A stretch of 64,000 nt of DNA from Morella rubra. Its lineage: Eukaryota > Streptophyta > Magnoliopsida > Fagales > Myricaceae. A model generated the notes under the pieces. That model saw only the letters and a program-made list of their open reading frames with translations, was not told the origin of the DNA and searched no databases. Positions 1 through 13,609 of the stretch are shown one piece after another (positions within the stretch are counted from its first letter, which is position 1; each line of letters opens with the position of its first letter). Where the stretch lies: contig RXIC02000124.1 in the NCBI GenBank assembly GCA_003952965.2, forward strand, positions 1 to 64,000, given 5' to 3'. The position numbers and the translations under genes are program-made.

Positions 1-3000
1 AGGCACGTCACTGATTTCTTGTGATGTCTCAACCACCAAATGACTGGAGAAGCGAAAGGAGAATGTCAAGAAAGTAATATAAAACTTGGTAAGAGCCCAC
101 CATCTTGGACTACAGAACAAATGTCTCCGACAAGTTACCCCAAGATTTAGACAGAATAAGGAAAAAAAGACAAATATGCTCAAGTAACAAAATTAGCTAG
201 GAGAAAAAAGTTATGTTTTGTATGCCTTTTTAACATTTTTATTTCCAGTTCAGAACACCAGGGCTTTGAAATAATTAAACTACCTCCACCCTCTACAATA
301 AAGCGTTGTCTACCATCGATTATCATAAACTTAGATAGGGAGCGAAAAATAGTCCCTTAAAAGAGGGAAACAAGTATCATTTATTACACATTTTCCATCC
401 ACTGAAATTCGTATGACTACTCTTTCAACTTGACACTTTCTATTATATGACCTGCTCATCTCCCTCTATAAAGAATCTTATATTCATTCAGGACTATTTC
501 TGTTACAAGTGTCTCAATCTTTTTCCCAAGTAACACAAAAGCAACCACCACCTACTCCACATAACAAAGGGTTATGACAATGATGGCAACAATGATGAAC
601 AGTATAGATCATATCGGGCGGTGTTTGTTAGCCAAAATTTTAGGCACCTCAAAATTTTGGCCTAATATAATAACTACAAAATATTATCTCTCTCCCCATA
701 AAATCATCCATTTTCACTATAATAAATATAAAAATTCATTCAAATCATGGTACCGTTTGTTTCCCCTAATATTTTGAGGCATGAAAATTTCCAGCAAAAC
801 AAACATACTCCAAAATTTTTAACTTTTACACATACATACTTCACCTTTCACAAACCCAATAAATCTCAATAAAGTAAAGATTCCCAAAACTTCGGGAATA
901 TTCCTCAAAATTTTGGCAAACAAACACCCCTCATCTCTCTCTTCACTTTTTCACTAACCTCCAACACCCCAAAATTTTAACATTCAAACACGCAGTATTA
1001 AAAATAGTTTGAGCACTTGAGATTACATATTAACAAGCAACAGGAGCATCAACATTATTAATAACAAAGATATCTTTATGATATGTGAAAGAATATGCAA
1101 CACAACTAAAGTACCAATGAGTTAAAGTTCTTTACTATGAGAATAGAATAAGTGCACAACAAAGTCAGGGTGATTTTCTTTAAGTGACATAGGAAACCGA
1201 AAAAGAGTTAGCTACCTGTTTTCATAGACTCTAAATTTTTGGATCTCATGGCAGCTCCCAAGCTTTGCACCTTAATAGCAACACAAGATTAATACCAAAC
1301 ACGGCAAAATAGAAGAACCCAGGAAAAAAAAAAAGGTTTGAGGAACAGACAAATGTGCTACAGGGGAATATGCTAATGAAAAAAAGACGGAGGAGGAGAA
1401 AAAGCAATCGAAATATGGTCATACCAAAATAGACTTTTATAGGATGTTGAAAGGACAGATCACGGGTATGCCCAAATTTTTCATGAGGATACCAAGAACT
1501 GCACCGGAAGTCTGAAAACCATAGTGAAATTCAAAACTGTCAAAATGATGGAAACCAAAAAGATAGACATTCGTATAAGAATTACAAAGGAGTACTGAGC
1601 AAGCTACCTTTATCTCCGCATCTTTTATGAAATGCTTCAATGAAAGCAACAGAGTCATCTGAGAAAAACAAACTAAAGAAGTCCTCTACCTTTATCTGCA
1701 GTTCATAAACTGAATTTTTAACTTCACACTAACTTTTTTTAGATGCCACAGGTAGTCAAACTCAAAAAAATGGTACTTTAAAATACATGTACTAATTCCA
1801 AAAGAAAAAAAGAAACCATGACACTACCGGAAACTTTGACTCTGCCACCTTTGTGTAGGATTCTGGTACTGCAAGCCACATAAAAATAGCTCAAATACTC
1901 AAGACTAGATTCCAACTATCAGCACACTAACAAAAAAAGTAGCTATATAAAATAACAAAACAGAACTACAGTAAAGAGAGGTAAGTTTTCAAAAAATTAG
2001 CTCATAAGCATTGCACAAACACCACCATACAAGCTTGTGCATGCACAGCCACGCAAACACGTCTATGAGTTACTCTTCTGCACGATATACCAAATTTGCC
2101 CTCTATATAGATGTGCTGGTGAAGCACATTCACGAGCTTTGTCATTCCAAAGACAGACGCGGACTGCAAATAGTTTTAAACAGATTATGTATGTTCACAT
2201 TAAAGGCTTGGGCCTAGTAACTTCATTTCCTATATTTGGATAAAGCAAGTCAACTTCCATTGATCCTAGGTTGGACACTAAGTTATGATGTATTACTGAG
2301 TGAGTTGACTTTCTCAATGTGTTTTTTCCATCTTATTTCGATAAGTGGTAAACAAAATTTGGAAAACAAGGCCCATGACAGTACACAGTAGTATGCAGGA
2401 AAAATTCTAAAGAACTAAGATATAAAATTACAAAAGGTCTAGAAATTCCAAAAATTATGAAGAAAAAAACTACTAGTAGCTTTCATTTAGTCAAACAATG
2501 CCCAAGAAAACAGCATTGCTGGGCAACGTGTTTTGCAGAGGGATGGAGCAACACAAGGAAAAATTTTGGGCCTGTACATGAGATTGATGAACTCTAGGTT
2601 TAACTGAAAAGTGGCGGCAACTTAGACAAACAGGCTCATATCAGACAAGTGACACCACAAAACAACAAATTCAAGGATTGAAGGACAAACTCACTCTTGG
2701 GAGCATCAAAGTTCTCCTGCTTCCATGTGCAAGTCTCTTTTGAAGATGACGGCTCAGCATTTAGAACTGGTTCAGCATTCTCCGGTACATTATCTTGCTG
2801 CTCCGCAGCTGGTGCTGATACTGTCTCAACTTCAACAGTGAGGGGCTGCGAATCATTTAATTCAGGAGGATCCTTATTCCTAATTCACATACATAAAATA
2901 AAACCTAAATGAGCCACAGAAAGAAAACAACATTTGCTGCTAATAAAAGTACAATATTTATTTCTCGTGGAAATACCTCTCGGAATAGTCTGATTCGATG

Positions 3001-6000
3001 GCTAGTTGTCGAGAGCTATCAACCTTTTCACTTAGAACCGCCTCATTCCCTTGGCTGCTCGATTCAGACATTGATTCCTGAGGTACAATCAGGATATTAT
3101 ACAAAAGAATAAGAAGCCTACAGAACAATGTGAAACTAATTCAGGTGCTTAAATCTCCTAATTTGAATACACAAAATAAAGGTGTTTGTGTATATATTAT
3201 GGCTGAAGTTAGATACAGAATACAGCATCCGCATAAAGGCGGATTTTGAAAGAAGAAATCATATCCAATCAAAACTCTGAGAAATGTGTGAAATCTCAGT
3301 ATCAAGTATAGAGCTCATATTTTCTGCAAAGAAATATATACATATCAAACCAAATTGCATGAAGGTTATGCCAAGACATTAGAAGCGAGTGCCTAGAGAA
3401 TAAGTTACAGCTAGGTTATCTCCAATGTCCTAGTGCTATACTACTTGTTCACAACAAATGCAACAATTATTTGCTTAATCTAGTCCACACCAACGCACCA
3501 AGAAACCAATAACCGTATGAGACAGACAATTATGTAAATGATCTTATACAAATATCATGATTGCTAAACAAAATGTCCTCCAACCAACTGCAAACTTCAG
3601 ACCAACTGTTGCCTGAGTGACTCATCCAGGAGATTGGACTACATGGAAACCCCATTGAAAGAAACCAACAACAATGTTCTCTATGCAGCAGTAAGGACAA
3701 AATTAATTCTGATCCTTTAAATGTACAGACTGTGGAAAAGAGTTAACAACTGGACCACTAAAAACAGTAGATCTATAGCAGGGGGAAGGGAATTTAACAA
3801 GCAACGCATGTGATATGGATAAAATATTCTTAACAAAATGGAAGCAATCACCACTAATCAACCACTTTATAATCAAAACACCTGCTGGTCTGTCGCTCCT
3901 TTGGCACCATTATTATGTTGTAACCATTGATCAGTTATGAGTTTGAAAGCTTCATCACGGGAAAGAAAAGATGCAAAGAAGTACTGCCAAATCAATAAAT
4001 GGATTAAGATATTGCAGCTGATACTGAAATGACAAAGACAGGAGTACGACAAATTTAGGTAACATTTTTAAATTCATCATATCTACAAAGCCAAAGAGAA
4101 GATCAGTGATATTCCATATCCCCCATTACCTTTTTGCCTCCAGCAACAATCTCTATCGCATTAGGGAAGATCCCTGCTGTCTTCGCCCTTTTCACACTAG
4201 TGACTTCATTGAAAGGGATTATTTTCTGAAGAAAAAATGTGCAACAATTCCATGTTTATGGATTTTCTACCGAAACAGAAAATAAAAGGCCAAAAGGAAA
4301 TGGTGGCAGGGGGGCTGAGAGCAGAAAACAGTTTGCTGAATGGGCAAAGGGAGAAAGGACATCATCAAAAACTTTCACATAGATATTTACCCTGTAGGTG
4401 AATATAATAGTGATTTGCAACCAAGTAGAAAACCAATTACTACGCCAAAAGATAGGTTCATCACTGTACCTTTGTCTCAAATCCAAATATGTTCGAGTAG
4501 AAGCAAATATGTTGAACAAAGAGGTACATATGACCCTGCAAAAGATAAGTAAAAGAAAATTAGGAAAAAGAAATACATTTACGATAGCATTAAAAGCCTA
4601 CCATCAAGAAGTTAAAATGGATGTCCAAAGGCCAAATTTGTAGCAAACAACCAATATATCTCTGCTAACCAAAAAAGAAATGATGCAAACTTGATGTGCC
4701 AACAGGTGCAAGAGATAGTGGACATAAAAAAAATTACGAAATAAATCATGCACTTTAGAAACTTGAAATTCTTAACAAAGATTAAGAACTTATGAATACG
4801 GATGAAGTTTACCTGAATAAGTATATTCTCCTGTAAAGCGCAATTAAAATCTTCAACCAGGACCTATAGAGAAGAAGAATGCCCTCAGATATTGAAACAA
4901 AGGAAACCATTCAAACTCTGAAATACATCATATTGTTACATTGGTATGAACGACACACCCAAAATCGATGGAAACCAGATAGATATTCTGAGAGAAAACA
5001 ATAGAGATACACAGATGGATCGAAGTATAAAAAGAAACAATATTCGCAAATCAAAATATTTACTTCAATTCATTTTAAATCAAACAAATAAACTCACCCT
5101 CTTAATTCCACGAACCCCCAGCCTCTGTGAAATCGAGGCCAGGTACCATCTGTATTAAATAGTCAGATTAAACCTCATATATTCTTTTCTATCATCGTAT
5201 CCTTTGCATTTGGTCTTCTAGATTTTTGAACTCGACTAGAGTACTTGAACTTTTTCTAGAATAGTTCAGGAAAAGAAAAAGAAACAAAAAATGAATGTGC
5301 TAATACTTTCCAAATATAGAAATTGTGCTTCCAAAATTATCTCAAGGAGAATTAATAAGCAGACAATGTTGTGATGTTCTTAAAGGAAGAAATTCAAATT
5401 GTCATCTTCCTTCTCTTCCTATCAGGTTGGACTCTACTTTCAAAGAACTCAACGAGTTGGTATCTAAGAAAACAAGAAGAGAAAATATAATTGGTGAAGT
5501 TCCATGAAACAAAAACATCATAGAGCTGGAAAATTCAAGATATACCAGACCCAGTCTCAATAAAAAAGATATGATGGTGTGAATTTGCACAGAGAAAACT
5601 AGTGTTCCATCCACACAGTGGTTCCAAGCATATAGAACATCTGCTAATCAACTACAGATATTACACATAACAGTAACAATAACTACAAGGATAAGACTGA
5701 TAATAAATAAAAATATCCAAGCAATAACTATCTTGATAACAACAACAATAATTGCATTTCAAAATCTCAAACATCATTTCCTCCCAAACAATAATGATAC
5801 CACTGATACAAGAACCACATTCCATACTTACATCCAGACTAGCTTATGCATGTATAGGTTCCTAAATATCTTCATCAAGGCTTCAGAACTTTCATTGCTA
5901 TAGTAAAGCAAGAGTTAAAAAGTTTCCAACCAAAGTCCCTAAAACAACCCCTCATCACTCCTTTCAATGCACAAGCCGAGGAAAACATCAACCATGAAAG

Positions 6001-7985
6001 ATTGAGAACAATTACTCGCACCAATAGACATTGGAAATGCCTTAGTTCACTTACTTCATCGGCGGGCAGACGAAACAACTGCCTATATTCTTCACTCCTC
6101 AATGATGCTGGAGACTGTAATAGAAAAGCACAAGAAAAAACTGGCATGAGTACATAACCTTCATAAAATGTCTCAATATCCACGAAAGTACTATGTTCAA
6201 AAATCCTAATGCAACATACAACATAACGGGCCAAATTTGCCTCTTAGAGCATGTGTGTTCCTAACTTGGATTGCAATATTGTCATTATACACACTCAATT
6301 AAATCCATAAAAGCAACTTCATTGAAGCCAAATTCTATGTAATAAAGAGTCTTCACTCGCATCAAGCGCAAGCATCATCGTAGCAGCACTTATACTCCCT
6401 TATATGAGTTCTGTCCTCTACTTGTTACACATTAGCAAAAATGCCAAGTCACGTACATACCCCACAGGCATGTTGAGATAAGCCGACCCACAAATTCATC
6501 CTAGGATTTAAACTTAAACAAAAAAAAGTCTAGAGGTTCTCACAAGGTAAAGCAAGCAAAGTTAATCAGAGAGAAAAAGTTAAAATTTCTGTGCTGTGCA
6601 ATGCTGAAAATTACATTTCCAGCTCCAATTTTATCTATACAGCCAAAGAGGAAACCTGAGGTGCTAGCAGGGTGTGTGCCTTGAAGTTAGTGCATTATGC
6701 CTCCTGAACACAGGGAGGACTAACCAACAGATTGAACCTAGAGATACTGGCTTCCCTGGAAACTTGTTTCCCCGTATATTTTCTTCCGTTCTGTTTCTGC
6801 AATATCTATTACTACAGTGCTCCACTCAGAACTCACCGTCTTTTACATAATAGAATAGGATTGCAACCAACCATAAAAGGAGAGCTGCTGATATATGCCA
6901 GGTAATAAATGGAAATTTATCACATGATATATAGCCTTTCAGCATTCAGTTTTCATAACTGGCTACGAAACTTCCTTCAAAGCTTTTCCATATTAAAATA
7001 ATTTTTCATAAATGGATAAAATATCTCTAAAGGCACAAGACATACTGCATCCTCTAAATTGACGCACAGAAGCACCAAATTGCAACCAGGGATCACACTT
7101 GCCTGTGGATCAAGCTCTAATTCCATAACCTGTAAATCATTTGGCCAAAAAACTTTTCCATCCAAAAGCGTGACATGACTCTATGGTGCTGTGATGAAAC
7201 CACACTATCCATAACAGGGGGTAGACCATGAGTAGTCAGTCGTCCCCAATTTCTACACTTTCAGCTTCTTTTACTCTAATGTACACCAATCTTACGTTTC
7301 TCTTTTCTGTTGTGTTCTTATTCTTATAATCGCCTATAATCTTCAATTCACGATTACAGGAACATTTCTTAAACATTTTCTTTTCTGAAGTCAGCAGTCA
7401 CCAAGTTACAACATACTTATGCTGAGAATTGCAGAATTGATTTCAATTCTTACCAAATTCGATTTTGCTCCAAATTTGGGTTGAGTAAAGTGATCTCCAA
7501 GCTCAACTACTACTACAGAGCTGTTTCTTCGTTGAGCTAAATTTTTAAATACTGTTTGCATAATGATAGCATATTAACATCTAGAAGTAATCACGTTTAA
7601 CGATAAAATTCCTAACAACTCCAATTATGAAGTTAAATCGTTTAGTTTCTTTTCTCTTCCAACCGCTTCCCAAAAATCAAACAACAAGTCTATTAAAATT
7701 AAAGCTACTCCTGACCTCCAAATAGCTTATAAGCACATCAACTTTACATACATAGATTTATATACGTACACCTGGAATTGATTTAGACGGTACCTGAACT
7801 TCGAAATCTTTCAGAGGGTTCGGAGAGGAATTAGAGGAGTGGCTGCGATCAAGAGTGTCGGTGGAGAAGGAGGGTCGAGCGGTTGACAAGGATTCGGATG
7901 CCACGTCAGAGGCCAATCTGGAAGGGGACGGTTCCGTTAGCTGGGACACCTCCGTCCTCTCCGGGCTCGCAGACACCGCCGCCAT
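1..7985 (-). CDS. VAD1: VAD1-like GRAM/VASt-domain protein (5' part, C-terminus outside window)
   Basis: VAD1 (vascular associated death 1) restrains spreading cell death and defence around vascular tissue. It has a membrane-binding GRAM domain and a VASt domain of the StART-like lipid/sterol-transfer type. Exons read on the minus strand: 7794-7985, 6055-6114, 4813-4863, 4470-4535, 4130-4225, 3882-3983, 2977-3077, 2695-2879, 1828-1868, 1608-1695, 1425-1511, 1216-1270 and 1-43 (cut by the window edge). All borders are GT-AG and the phases close exactly, giving 389 codons. GRAM lies at about residues 70-180 (EEYRQLFRLPADE, VLVEDFNCALQENILIQ, IIPFNEVTSVKRAKTAGIFP). VASt starts near residue 290 (VAESKFPIKVEDFFSLFFSD, KFGHTRDLSFQHPIKVYFG, SHLVVETSQEISDVP). 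The start MAAVSASPERTEV is the first true ATG; the longer upstream frame opens on GTG. Arabidopsis VAD1 is about 600 aa, so roughly 200 residues, including the usual C-terminal membrane region, lie to the left. Confidence 0.93.
616..993. mobile_element. Tourist-like MITE in a VAD1 intron
   Basis: The segment lies in the intron between the last two visible VAD1 exons. The left arm has GGTGTTTGTTAGCCAAAATTTT. A related inverted sequence appears at about 910-930 and again at the far right end near 960-993 (AAAATTTT followed by TTCAAACACGC). The AAAATTTT core repeats several times inside. No target-site duplication could be fixed, so the boundaries are approximate. It resembles the TAA-flanked element at 32816-32985, which supports a PIF/Harbinger (Tourist) assignment. 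Confidence 0.45.
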
Positions 7986-9275
7986 TGTAGAGAGCGAGAG
8001 AGAGATCCAGGGATCCACTGATTCCGAAAACGGTCGACGTAGTAATTAGTATAGAGAAGCGTCAAAGGCAACGGATACAGCCTTACAGGTTGTTCTTCGG
8101 TTAGAGGAAACGGACGACGGAAGTCTCGGGAGTCTGAGATTTTGAGTTTTTTCAATGACCTGCAAGTCCACGTCACGGCAAAAGCAGGTGTTAAGTCATT
8201 TAGATGTTGACCTTCTTACACGCGGTTAGCAGCATTTTTTTGCTTCAAATTTATCTTCTTTTGTCCTAAGCGCTTCAATTTATTTATTTTTTCCTAAAAT
8301 TTATCTTCATTTCTTAAAAAAGAATCAAAAAGATATTCTCACAAGGCATTTATTTTTATTTTAAATAAAATATAAAAGGATTGCGTATAAGAAACAAAAA
8401 AGTGACACAAAATCGTGCAATACACGGATAACAATGCTGTTGAAGGTTCAATAAATAAGTCGTACAAGCTATTACATTTACATTTTATAGTCCTACTTGA
8501 ACAATTATATTAACTTCTTTTCATTAGAAACTGATAAAAATACAAAATTTTCAAAAGGGAAGAGGGTAAGTAATAAAAAAAAAATCAATAAGTGATCAAT
8601 TAAGTAATCAACTTCATTTCATTGGTAGCAATACTATTTTTAAAATACCATCATTTAATGAGCTAAGTTTCTTATTCTTAACTACGGTCATCAAAATGCA
8701 GAATAGAAGAGAGGAGGGAGGTGGTCGCGGGGGAGGGTGAGGGAGAGGGAAGGAAGAGGCAGTAAGAGGGGGAGAGAGATAACAAAGCACCGGGCCTATG
8801 AAGGGGGCAAAAAAATTGCTGCTTCTGATCTTTTATAAGGGTTGGTACTTGAAAGTAATTCACTCCTATATTTGCGGATGGATATCATTTAAAAACGACT
8901 TAACAGATACTTCTATACCAACAAATTTATTACAGTCATCCCAGGGATTTGGTCTGATAGTAAGGCAGTGGCTTGGATTTTTACATGTCCCAAATTTGAG
9001 CCACAACACCGTTTTTATCGTCTCTAATTTAAATTGAGATATGTTGGGTGAAATTCTGATACATGCCCTTAAATTGATTTGTAAAGCGAGATACACGAAG
9101 TGACCTGACCTTGAAAACTATGAGATATGAAAGAAAAAAAAATTATTACAGTAAGCTTTCTTTCCTTAACAGGCAGTCCTGTCAGAAGTGTTAAAAGTAC
9201 ATCATTGAACTTAAAAGGGCGGGACGGGACGCACCAGTAGATCCTTTTCGTACCGATCTAGGTCCGGTAAATAGG
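7986..9275. other. VAD1 upstream region and GT31 downstream region, no gene seen
   Basis: The first 100-200 bases after the VAD1 start are GC-rich with GA repeats and are probably VAD1 5' leader and promoter. The rest is AT-rich. A nearly pure purine stretch lies at about 8700-8781 on the plus strand. No coding segment with homology was recognised, and the short open frames here have no plausible gene context. Confidence 0.6.
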
Positions 9276-10178
9276 TCATAAATGATAGAGGTTGGAGTGC
9301 TTTAGTTCTTCGGTGACATTGAAAAATTCAAGCACATGCAGCCATTGATCCCACCTTTTCAATCGATGAACTGCCACAGTTTCCGGTATAAGCTCATGCG
9401 AGCACCTCCCATTGGTTCCCGGGTAGTCGTACATGGCTGGCTTGTTGGAAAATCGATTCTTAGCCTTATTTCCCATCTTCAACCATTTCCCAACCAATTT
9501 ATCCTCAGGGCCGTAGCTGTCGTTTTGAGGAATTTTAGAGATTCCGATCCATTCAACAAGGTCCCAAGATAACAGAAACCCCATTCCTGACATGTACTCC
9601 ACGAAAGGGTTCATGCTAGCGCAGGGAATTACAAATCCATAGTACAAGTCCAACCTCGGCAATGGCTCTAGAGACAAGGCTAGCGGTGCAAGCCTGAGGA
9701 AGACATCGTCGTCAGCTTTCATGACATAGTCGTAACGCCTTGGAAGGATGCGAGGGAGCGAGGAAAAATAGGTGTAGGTCTTGCCGTTGTTCATGTTCTC
9801 GGTGCAATTGAGGATTATAATGTCATCGAAACGTAGTATTTCTAAAGCTACAAATGCTCTTTGCTCAGGTTTTGTGAGGTTGCAGAAAACAAACTTAACG
9901 TCTATGTCGGCCGAGGGAGATGATGATTGGATTCCGTAGACAAGGCGAAGGAAGTGGCGGCGGTCATACTTGTCTGGACACGTTAAGATTCCAATCAAGA
10001 CGCCGAACTGTTTATGCTGCTGAGGGATTTCACCGACTGTAATGGTTTTTCTGGGTGATCCGGCAACCGAGGGGGATGTTACTCTGAAATTGAATAAGAC
10101 GAAGAAGAAGAAGTAGAGGAAGAAGAAGAAGAAGAGGACGAGAGAGGGAAATAGAACTAGAATTAGCTGCCTGCGCAT
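9276..10178 (-). CDS. GT31 beta-1,3-galactosyltransferase (pvg3-like), intronless
   Basis: Predicted Golgi type II membrane glycosyltransferase of family GT31, which transfers galactose from a nucleotide sugar onto a glycan. The 300-residue frame opens with ATG. A strongly hydrophobic, Phe-rich signal anchor spans about residues 5-30 (runs of F at 16-20 and 23-26). The luminal domain follows: FGVLIGILTCPDKYDRRHFL near 58-77, then ENMNNGKTYTYF near 127-138, then the metal-binding acidic motif KADDDVF at 154-160. GFLLSWDLVEW follows further on, typical of the family's acceptor region. Length fits the short plant GT31 proteins that databases label pvg3-like. The family is clear; the acceptor substrate cannot be read from the sequence. 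The gene is single-exon, transcribed in the same direction as VAD1, and shows no sign of damage. Confidence 0.88.
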   Translation of the reverse strand: MRRQLILVLFPSLVLFFFFFLYFFFFVLFNFRVTSPSVAGSPRKTITVGEIPQQHKQFGVLIGILTCPDKYDRRHFLRLVYGIQSSSPSADIDVKFVFCNLTKPEQRAFVALEILRFDDIIILNCTENMNNGKTYTYFSSLPRILPRRYDYVMKADDDVFLRLAPLALSLEPLPRLDLYYGFVIPCASMNPFVEYMSGMGFLLSWDLVEWIGISKIPQNDSYGPEDKLVGKWLKMGNKAKNRFSNKPAMYDYPGTNGRCSHELIPETVAVHRLKRWDQWLHVLEFFNVTEELKHSNLYHL

Positions 10179-13100
10179 TATAACTTGCAGACTTGATCAC
10201 TGCATAGTGTTTGTTCTTTTCCCTCATGTGATGCTTTACTAATATGTCTTGGATTTAGGCTAATTAAGAAACTACACCTTGATAATATTGTGATGGTGCA
10301 GGCGGGTGGTGAGGTTCATGCTTTGCACCATCATGTTTTACTTGTCATGAGCCCCTCTTTTGAGTAACCGTAACTCGTAAAAGTCATGCGTTCTACGTGT
10401 TAACAAAAGGGTAAACGTTATGGCTTTAGCACTTTTGCTGCCCTCCACACAGAGTGGCTTAATCTGCACGCGTGATGCAGTACTATTGAACATGAGTGAT
10501 TAGTGAAGGAAAGATTTATCCATCAACCATATCGTGCATTCTCAAACAGTCAAACGCACAGACATCATCCATGCATATAAGGTTCATTTGGAAAGAGGAA
10601 GGGAAAGTAACTCCTTGTAAGGCAATATTGCATAATATTTGAGGCAGATTAATCCAAGTTGCATTAGGGGCCAGAATGTCTTTTTATTTTATTTTTTCTA
10701 ACGGGTGTCAGGGCTAGCTTATGTATACTTCGACTAATCTTGGGATTTGTACTATCCTCTGTTCCACATAAACCGGATAATTACAAGGCCAAAAACTCTA
10801 AGAGTGACCTCAAAGGTTTGGTAACACTTTTGATGTTTTGAACTTGGGACCTTAGAGGCAACATGACACCAAGGCTCAAGCCTTTACCACTAAGTCAACC
10901 CTTTGGGTTCGGAATGTGCAAATTACTTCATTGGAAATTCACTCAAAAAAATTAATTAAGATGAACGATGCAGTGGTGATGATTCAATTTCAAGGGGTCA
11001 ATTTCTTCATAAACCAGGATGTTCTTAAGATTGTTGACTGAGAGCCCAAATTGGCTGCAGCCTGCAGGCAGGTTCAACTCATTAATGGTACAAGTCATTC
11101 TGGTCCAGATCTTTTTTTTTTCTAAATCATTCTGGTCCAGTTCATATTTAAGAAAATGACATAGATTTAGGCCATTGAGCCCAAGTAAAATTTCCAAAAG
11201 ATTGGTCCTACTAGAGGTGGTTTATGGAACCAATCAATGTGGCTGTGGAATGCCTTAGCAACACTCGTGTGTGTGAGGAAGTTTTCCAGTTGCTTATATA
11301 CTAACAATTTAAAATATACAATATGGGTTCCTAAATTAGGAACTCTTCCCTATTGAACTTTGGGCTTCAGTTTCCATTCTGTGTGTTTGATATTGGGCCA
11401 GACAAGTTGACGGCTTTCGTCATAATAGTTGAGGAATAAGTTACTGCCTCAAGCGACGAGCAAGGCACGTGACTTCTCTCTGTTTTTGGGTTCTTCACTT
11501 CTTCCTATAGGGTATAGAGTGCGAGTCGATGCCATTTTTGAGTTAGCCGTAGAAATGGGTATATGTGGGTCCAGTTGTTGCAACGCATCTGCAGTTCTGA
11601 AAAAGGGTTGGGCCTCGCCCCACATTGTTGGTCCAAAAACACGGCCCACTTTTTCACACCCTTTTTCTTAGTCAAACAGCAAAAGTGAGACAGCCGGACC
11701 ACAAATAGTAAGAACGGGAGGTATAGAAGTTTCAAACATAAAACTTACAAATGATGTGAACCCAATTGATTTGGTATGTGAAGATAGTGTCACTTTTTAC
11801 TGTTGTTATTGATGACCTTTAAGAACATGATGTCCTGAATAATTTATCCTTTTTTTCTAAAACTTAAGAAAATCCAGATTATTTTATATTCAAGATCCTA
11901 CAATTTCCCATTACCAAACCTTGGTAGAAATTTGGACTTCCCAAAAATTCGGATCCCTATTCCTAGAAGTTCTGAATTTGAAGTTCCAACTTTGATTTAG
12001 CTCGAAACCTCCTTCCAACCTTCTAGATTAATGCCTGAATCATGTCCTGATCCATTCACTAATCTAATATTCTCTCTCTCTCTCTTCAAAAGGAGTAAAA
12101 ATAGACCTATGCTCCTCGTTTAGTGCAGGATTCACAGCTAATAACTGAGAAAAACTTACTGAAAAAGCCATTTGTGGACCAAACTCAAGTGAGAAAGGAA
12201 TCATGAAAGAACCCACCTTTGAATGCTCCCCAACTTTTCCTAATTCCAATGCCAAAACCCAAACTTTCAAAACTCCTTAATTTTGCCAACTTTTCAAAAA
12301 GCGAGGAACAAAACAAGTGCAAAGGCCCACAAGAGATTCAAAAAAATACTTCTTTTTTGGAAATGTGGGTAAGAGTTCCTTAGCCCATCGAGTGGTACGA
12401 TTTTGAGGTAATCATTCTAATCACCAACTCCTGCGCTAGCTTTCATGGGTTTAGAGATTCTCACATGACAACTTGTCCAACTGATCGTGACCATCGACGA
12501 CAAAAGATTACCTAATCATCATCCACATCATCCATGTAGATTATTGCCACATCATCATTGTTTTTTTTTTTTTTTCTTTTATTTTTTTAAAAAAATTGTG
12601 TCATGTGACATCGGATTCGCCTTTCTACGCATGTCGTATAGAGTTTAATTAACTTTCGTATAAGCTTAAGTGGGATTATGAGACAGTGCGGTCTCGAAAT
12701 CCAATGTGTGGGGGCTGCAGGTCGGAGATTAGAATGGGCTGAGGTGGATGTCAATCAAGAAACTTGCGCTTTGACTAAGCAGTTGGTCAATGTTTGTTAG
12801 GCATGTATAATTTGTCTGCTATTGCCTTTTTTTTTTTCTGAACTATTGCCTATTGGTTCTTTTTAGTAACATTTTCTTGCCTATTGGTCCTCTCTCTCTT
12901 TCGATTTATTATTAGAAAAAGGGAAAATCTTATATATATTATTTGCCTTTTGAATATTTATAATGGTGACCACTAACATCACTGTCTCACAGTGGACTAA
13001 CAAGGCACATCCCATTCCAGCTTTTTGCAACTTACGTGACGCAATTGCACGTAACCATTGCTTAGAAAAAGAAAAAAAAATTGCGCGTAACCATTTCCTA

Positions 13101-13215
13101 TGACTTGGTATCTAATTGCTTTAGCGACTCATGTCAATTCGTTGGTTTTCACTTTTTGGATTATAACAATAGAGACGGCCGACGGTGGTGTGTGACAAAA
13201 AAGAAAGATGATATA
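10179..13215. other. Gene-free stretch with a probable dispersed repeat
   Basis: No gene was recognised. Around 10730-10920 is a sequence of the kind repeated across plant genomes, with short phrases such as AAGGCTCAAGCCTTTACCAC and CTAAGTCAACCCTTTGGG, probably a transposon remnant whose ends I cannot set. A CT repeat lies near 12070-12087 and a T-rich run near 12560-12590. The short open frames here show no domain motifs. Confidence 0.45.
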
Positions 13216-13609
13216 GTAACAAATAGGGCTGTTCTTACTTATCCAAAAAAAAATAGGGCTGTGCAAACTTTAGAAAAAAATAGGGCTGTTCAAATTAGAT
13301 TTGGAGTCCCGTTTTTATGACCTCGAACTCCAACACGAGGTAATCAAGGCGAGGAGTTTGCAATCAACTTAATTTTAAAAAACAAAAAAGTAAAAACTGA
13401 CAGGTTTAAGGCGGATTCAGTTTTTTTAATTGTTTCGATTTTTGGATCGAATTGTAAGATAAAACACTTGAAGTTAGGTAAAAAAAGTACTGTTTCTTTA
13501 AAGGCAAGGGAAAAAAAAAATTATATTAGAGACTCGAACCTGATATAATCTGACCCATTTTGTTAAATCGGTTTTGGTGTGCAAATTTTTGTCCACTCCT
13601 AATAACAAA
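13216..13609. mobile_element. hAT-type MITE with 8-bp target duplication
   Basis: The element spans 13224-13601 (378 bp). It opens TAGGGCTGTTC and closes ...GTCCACTCCTA, whose complement TAGGAGTGGACAAA matches the left end in the usual hAT pattern. The flanks are GTAACAAA (13216-13223) and ATAACAAA (13602-13609), an 8-bp duplication with one difference. The head motif TAGGGCTGT occurs three times in the first 70 bases (13224, 13254, 13281). It encodes nothing and is non-autonomous. Confidence 0.75.

Noticed and set aside
7986-8018. Upstream start for VAD1
   Set aside because: It opens on GTG; MAAVSA at 7985 is the first ATG.
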